Origin: Paenibacillus senegalensis JC66
GTDB taxonomy: Bacteria > Bacillota > Bacilli > Paenibacillales > NBRC-103111
DNA: 44,089 nt
Reading direction: 5' to 3'
Assembly: GCF_000285515.1 (NCBI RefSeq)
Contig: NZ_HE610962.1
Span: forward strand, 37,932 to 82,020
Position numbers and translations under genes: made by a program. Positions 42,607 to 44,089 of the stretch are shown piece after piece. Under the pieces are notes generated by a model. The model ran no database searches. It saw nothing but the letters and a program-made list of their open reading frames with translations, and was not told the origin of the DNA. Positions within the stretch are counted from its first letter, which is position 1. Each line of letters starts with the position of its first letter.

Positions 42607-43473
42607 TTAACGGCTCTGAAGCCGTATGAACGTGCCGAAGGGGTCTTTCACCTCGTAGGCTATCCCCCGCCGATATATCTCAATCCCGGTCGCCTCAATA
42701 CGCTGAACGATCTCATCCAGAGCTTGAGCGTTGGGCAAGCAGACAGTAAAGAATCCAAGGCCCGTCCCGTTGGCTGGCGGCGCGGGGATATTCCGTCCCG
42801 CCCATATATTCAAACCCAGATGGTGATGGTATCCTCCCGCCGCTACAAAAAGAACACCCCAGCTGGACATATTGGCCATGATCTCAAAACCGAGCAGCTC
42901 GCAATAAAATTGTCTGGCCTGCTCCAGATCCCCTACATGGAGATGGACATGCCCGATTTTGGTGCCGGCAGGCATGCCGGACCACTGCTGGGCACTGGCC
43001 CCCGCCTCCGCAAGGAGTCCCTCCCAATCAATGGGATCAGTCGTCATGCGCACTTGACCATCCGCGTCCGTTTGCCATGTTTCCCGGGGACGATCACGGT
43101 AAATTTCAATTCCGTTACCGTCCGGATCCGTCAGATATAGAGCTTCGCTGACCAGATGATCAGCCTGGCCAATTCTCTCGCCTTGCTGCACCAGATGGTT
43201 AAGACATAAGCCTAAGGAAACGCGGTCAGGTACTAGAATCGCAAAATGATACAGGCCTGCCCTAGTTCGCGGAGGAGTGATCACTGCATCGGCTACCTCC
43301 ACCAATTCCACAAGTGCAGAATCCCCATCTACCGTCAATTCAGCACGAGTACCTTCACGAGTCAGCAGTTTTAAGCCAATGACATTGCTATAATAATCCA
43401 AGGAACGGTCCAGATTCGAAACCTTCAAGGACACCAGTCCAAGCTCCAAATCAGGAGCAATCACATAAGCCAT
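42607..43473 (-). CDS. Two-domain VOC family protein, CatE-like catechol 2,3-dioxygenase
   Basis: A 288-residue protein with two VOC (glyoxalase/extradiol dioxygenase) domains. The first begins LGLVSLKVSNLDRSLDYYSNVIGL, the second KIGHVHLHVGDLEQARQFYCELLGFE near residue 165. Likely metal ligands are His in GHVHLHV, His in YHHHLGLNIWAG, and a Glu near the C-terminus. The pattern fits CatE of Bacillus subtilis (285 residues), a catechol 2,3-dioxygenase that protects against catechols. ATG follows GAGGAG. The catD partner is not next to it. Real substrate uncertain. Confidence 0.88.
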   Translation of the reverse strand: MAYVIAPDLELGLVSLKVSNLDRSLDYYSNVIGLKLLTREGTRAELTVDGDSALVELVEVADAVITPPRTRAGLYHFAILVPDRVSLGLCLNHLVQQGERIGQADHLVSEALYLTDPDGNGIEIYRDRPRETWQTDADGQVRMTTDPIDWEGLLAEAGASAQQWSGMPAGTKIGHVHLHVGDLEQARQFYCELLGFEIMANMSSWGVLFVAAGGYHHHLGLNIWAGRNIPAPPANGTGLGFFTVCLPNAQALDEIVQRIEATGIEIYRRGIAYEVKDPFGTFIRLQSR

Positions 43474-43525
43474 TACCAGCCAACTCCTCTATCCTGATAG
43501 ATGATTATTCGATCCTAATGTTGAC

Positions 43526-43640
43526 ACTATCCTTCCTTATGTCAAGGCTATCCCTTTCCTTGTGTCAATGCTGCCCTTTTCCTTATATCAACGCTATCTT
43601 TTCCTCTTGTGTCAACACTATTCTTTCCTTAATACTAAGC
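43526..43640. repeat. Degenerate tandem repeat upstream of the VOC gene
   Basis: About five imperfect 23-26-base units of the pattern CTATCCTTTCCTTGTGTCAA, in pyrimidine-rich sequence. It lies in the leader or promoter side of the VOC gene and may be length-variable. Confidence 0.65.
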
Positions 43641-43743
43641 ACTTATTACTATAACTGAAATAGTTTCAGTTAGTCAATAGCCGCTGCTTATAAGGGTATA
43701 TCCGGGCGAATTTTTCGCCTCGGGCCCGCGGCTATTGTATGCG

Positions 43744-44089
43744 GGTTTCTGTGAAAATAAAACGCCCCACATGATGAGCAATCTCGGGTAATCGGCCTCA
43801 ATTACATAACTTGCTGCGAGATTTCGTCTGAAACACTGATGGCATCTCCTTAAACCCCGGCATTTGTACGATTTGTCATACAAATCTCGGGTAATTGCCC
43901 TTCAATCCCCTGCATTTGTACGATTTGTCATACAAATCTTGGGTAATCGCCCTTCAGTCCCCGCATTTGTACGACGTTTCATACAAATCTCCGGAAATCG
44001 CACTTTAACCACATGCATTTGTACGACATTTCGTACAAAGTGCAGGCAACAAGCCCTGGAACTCCGCACAGCCCTTCGAACCCCGCCAA
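43744..44089. repeat. 52-bp palindromic tandem array, locus 2 (runs to the window edge)
   Basis: The same element as at 15535-15905. It opens with GTGAAAATAAAACGCCCC and holds units starting at 43861, 43913, 43964 and 44016 (51-52 base period), each with a TTTGTACGA / TCGTACAAA-type near-palindrome. A decayed unit lies near 43809. It ends AACCCCGCCAA at the last base of the window. Order and wording of the units match locus 1 one for one, so the whole block was copied. Confidence 0.9.

Noticed and set aside
42586-43140. A 184-residue open frame on the plus strand
   Set aside because: Antisense to the VOC gene and overlapping the tyrS control region.

Overview
The window looks like chromosome of a spore-forming Bacillota, most likely Paenibacillus or a close relative. 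The signs are the spore-protease-like YyaC, YkuK, a copper-amine-oxidase 'stalk' surface protein, a T-box leader before tyrS, a CIRCE operator before htpG, strong AGGAGG-type ribosome binding sites, and a membrane-bound AraC regulator divergent from an LplB/LplC/LplA-type sugar ABC transporter. Composition is mostly mid-range G+C. The exceptions are a very G+C-rich fragment at the left edge and an A+T-rich peptidase gene at 14.3 kb. No rRNA, tRNA, phage or intact transposase gene is seen.

Layout. 0-9.7 kb: the dehydratase end of an NAD(P)HX repair enzyme, a repeat hairpin, htpG with CIRCE, a small Cys-containing protein, yyaC, a membrane acyltransferase, a hemolysin III-type protein, a two-gene PIG-L deacetylase/MurG-like operon, and an MFS transporter. 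9.8-13.8 kb: a DUF1294 protein, type 2 isopentenyl diphosphate isomerase (fni), a small Sm-like protein, a stalk-domain protein and ykuK. 13.8-16.5 kb: an MccF-like S66 peptidase inside a repeat-rich stretch with a 12-bp array, covarying hairpins, a 52-bp palindromic tandem array, a hairpin repeat and a roughly 230-bp tandem array. 16.5-24.1 kb: a zinc-ribbon membrane protein, then a tightly coupled minus-strand operon read in the order KASIII, ATP-grasp, 3beta-HSD/OleD-like reductase, F390-synthetase-like adenylating enzyme, GNAT, SDR. 24.5-32 kb: a carbohydrate locus with the membrane AraC regulator, two permeases, a binding lipoprotein and a cytoplasmic BNR-type propeller protein, with two cre-like boxes. 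32-44 kb: hflX, a DHA2 drug exporter, a Gfo/Idh/MocA dehydrogenase, a small membrane protein, an SMP-30 lactonase, a DUF6273 protein, a HAD phosphatase, T-box/tyrS, a two-domain VOC dioxygenase, and a second copy of the 52-bp array running off the right edge.

How the genes work together. The most interesting unit is the six-gene operon at 17.4-24.1 kb. Three junctions are ATGA start/stop overlaps and a fourth overlaps by 11 bases. The enzyme set (condensing KASIII, beta-keto reductase-like enzyme, carboxylate-adenylating enzyme, ATP-grasp ligase, acyltransferase, SDR) is what a pathway making a modified acyl or beta-hydroxy-acid product would need. It resembles OleA/OleD/OleC logic but has a different adenylating enzyme and no OleB. 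I do not recognise the product. The second is the carbohydrate locus, where a propeller lyase or hydrolase without a signal peptide probably processes an oligosaccharide after import. The third is the pair of distant 52-bp palindromic arrays, which look CRISPR-like at first glance but whose 'spacers' are conserved.
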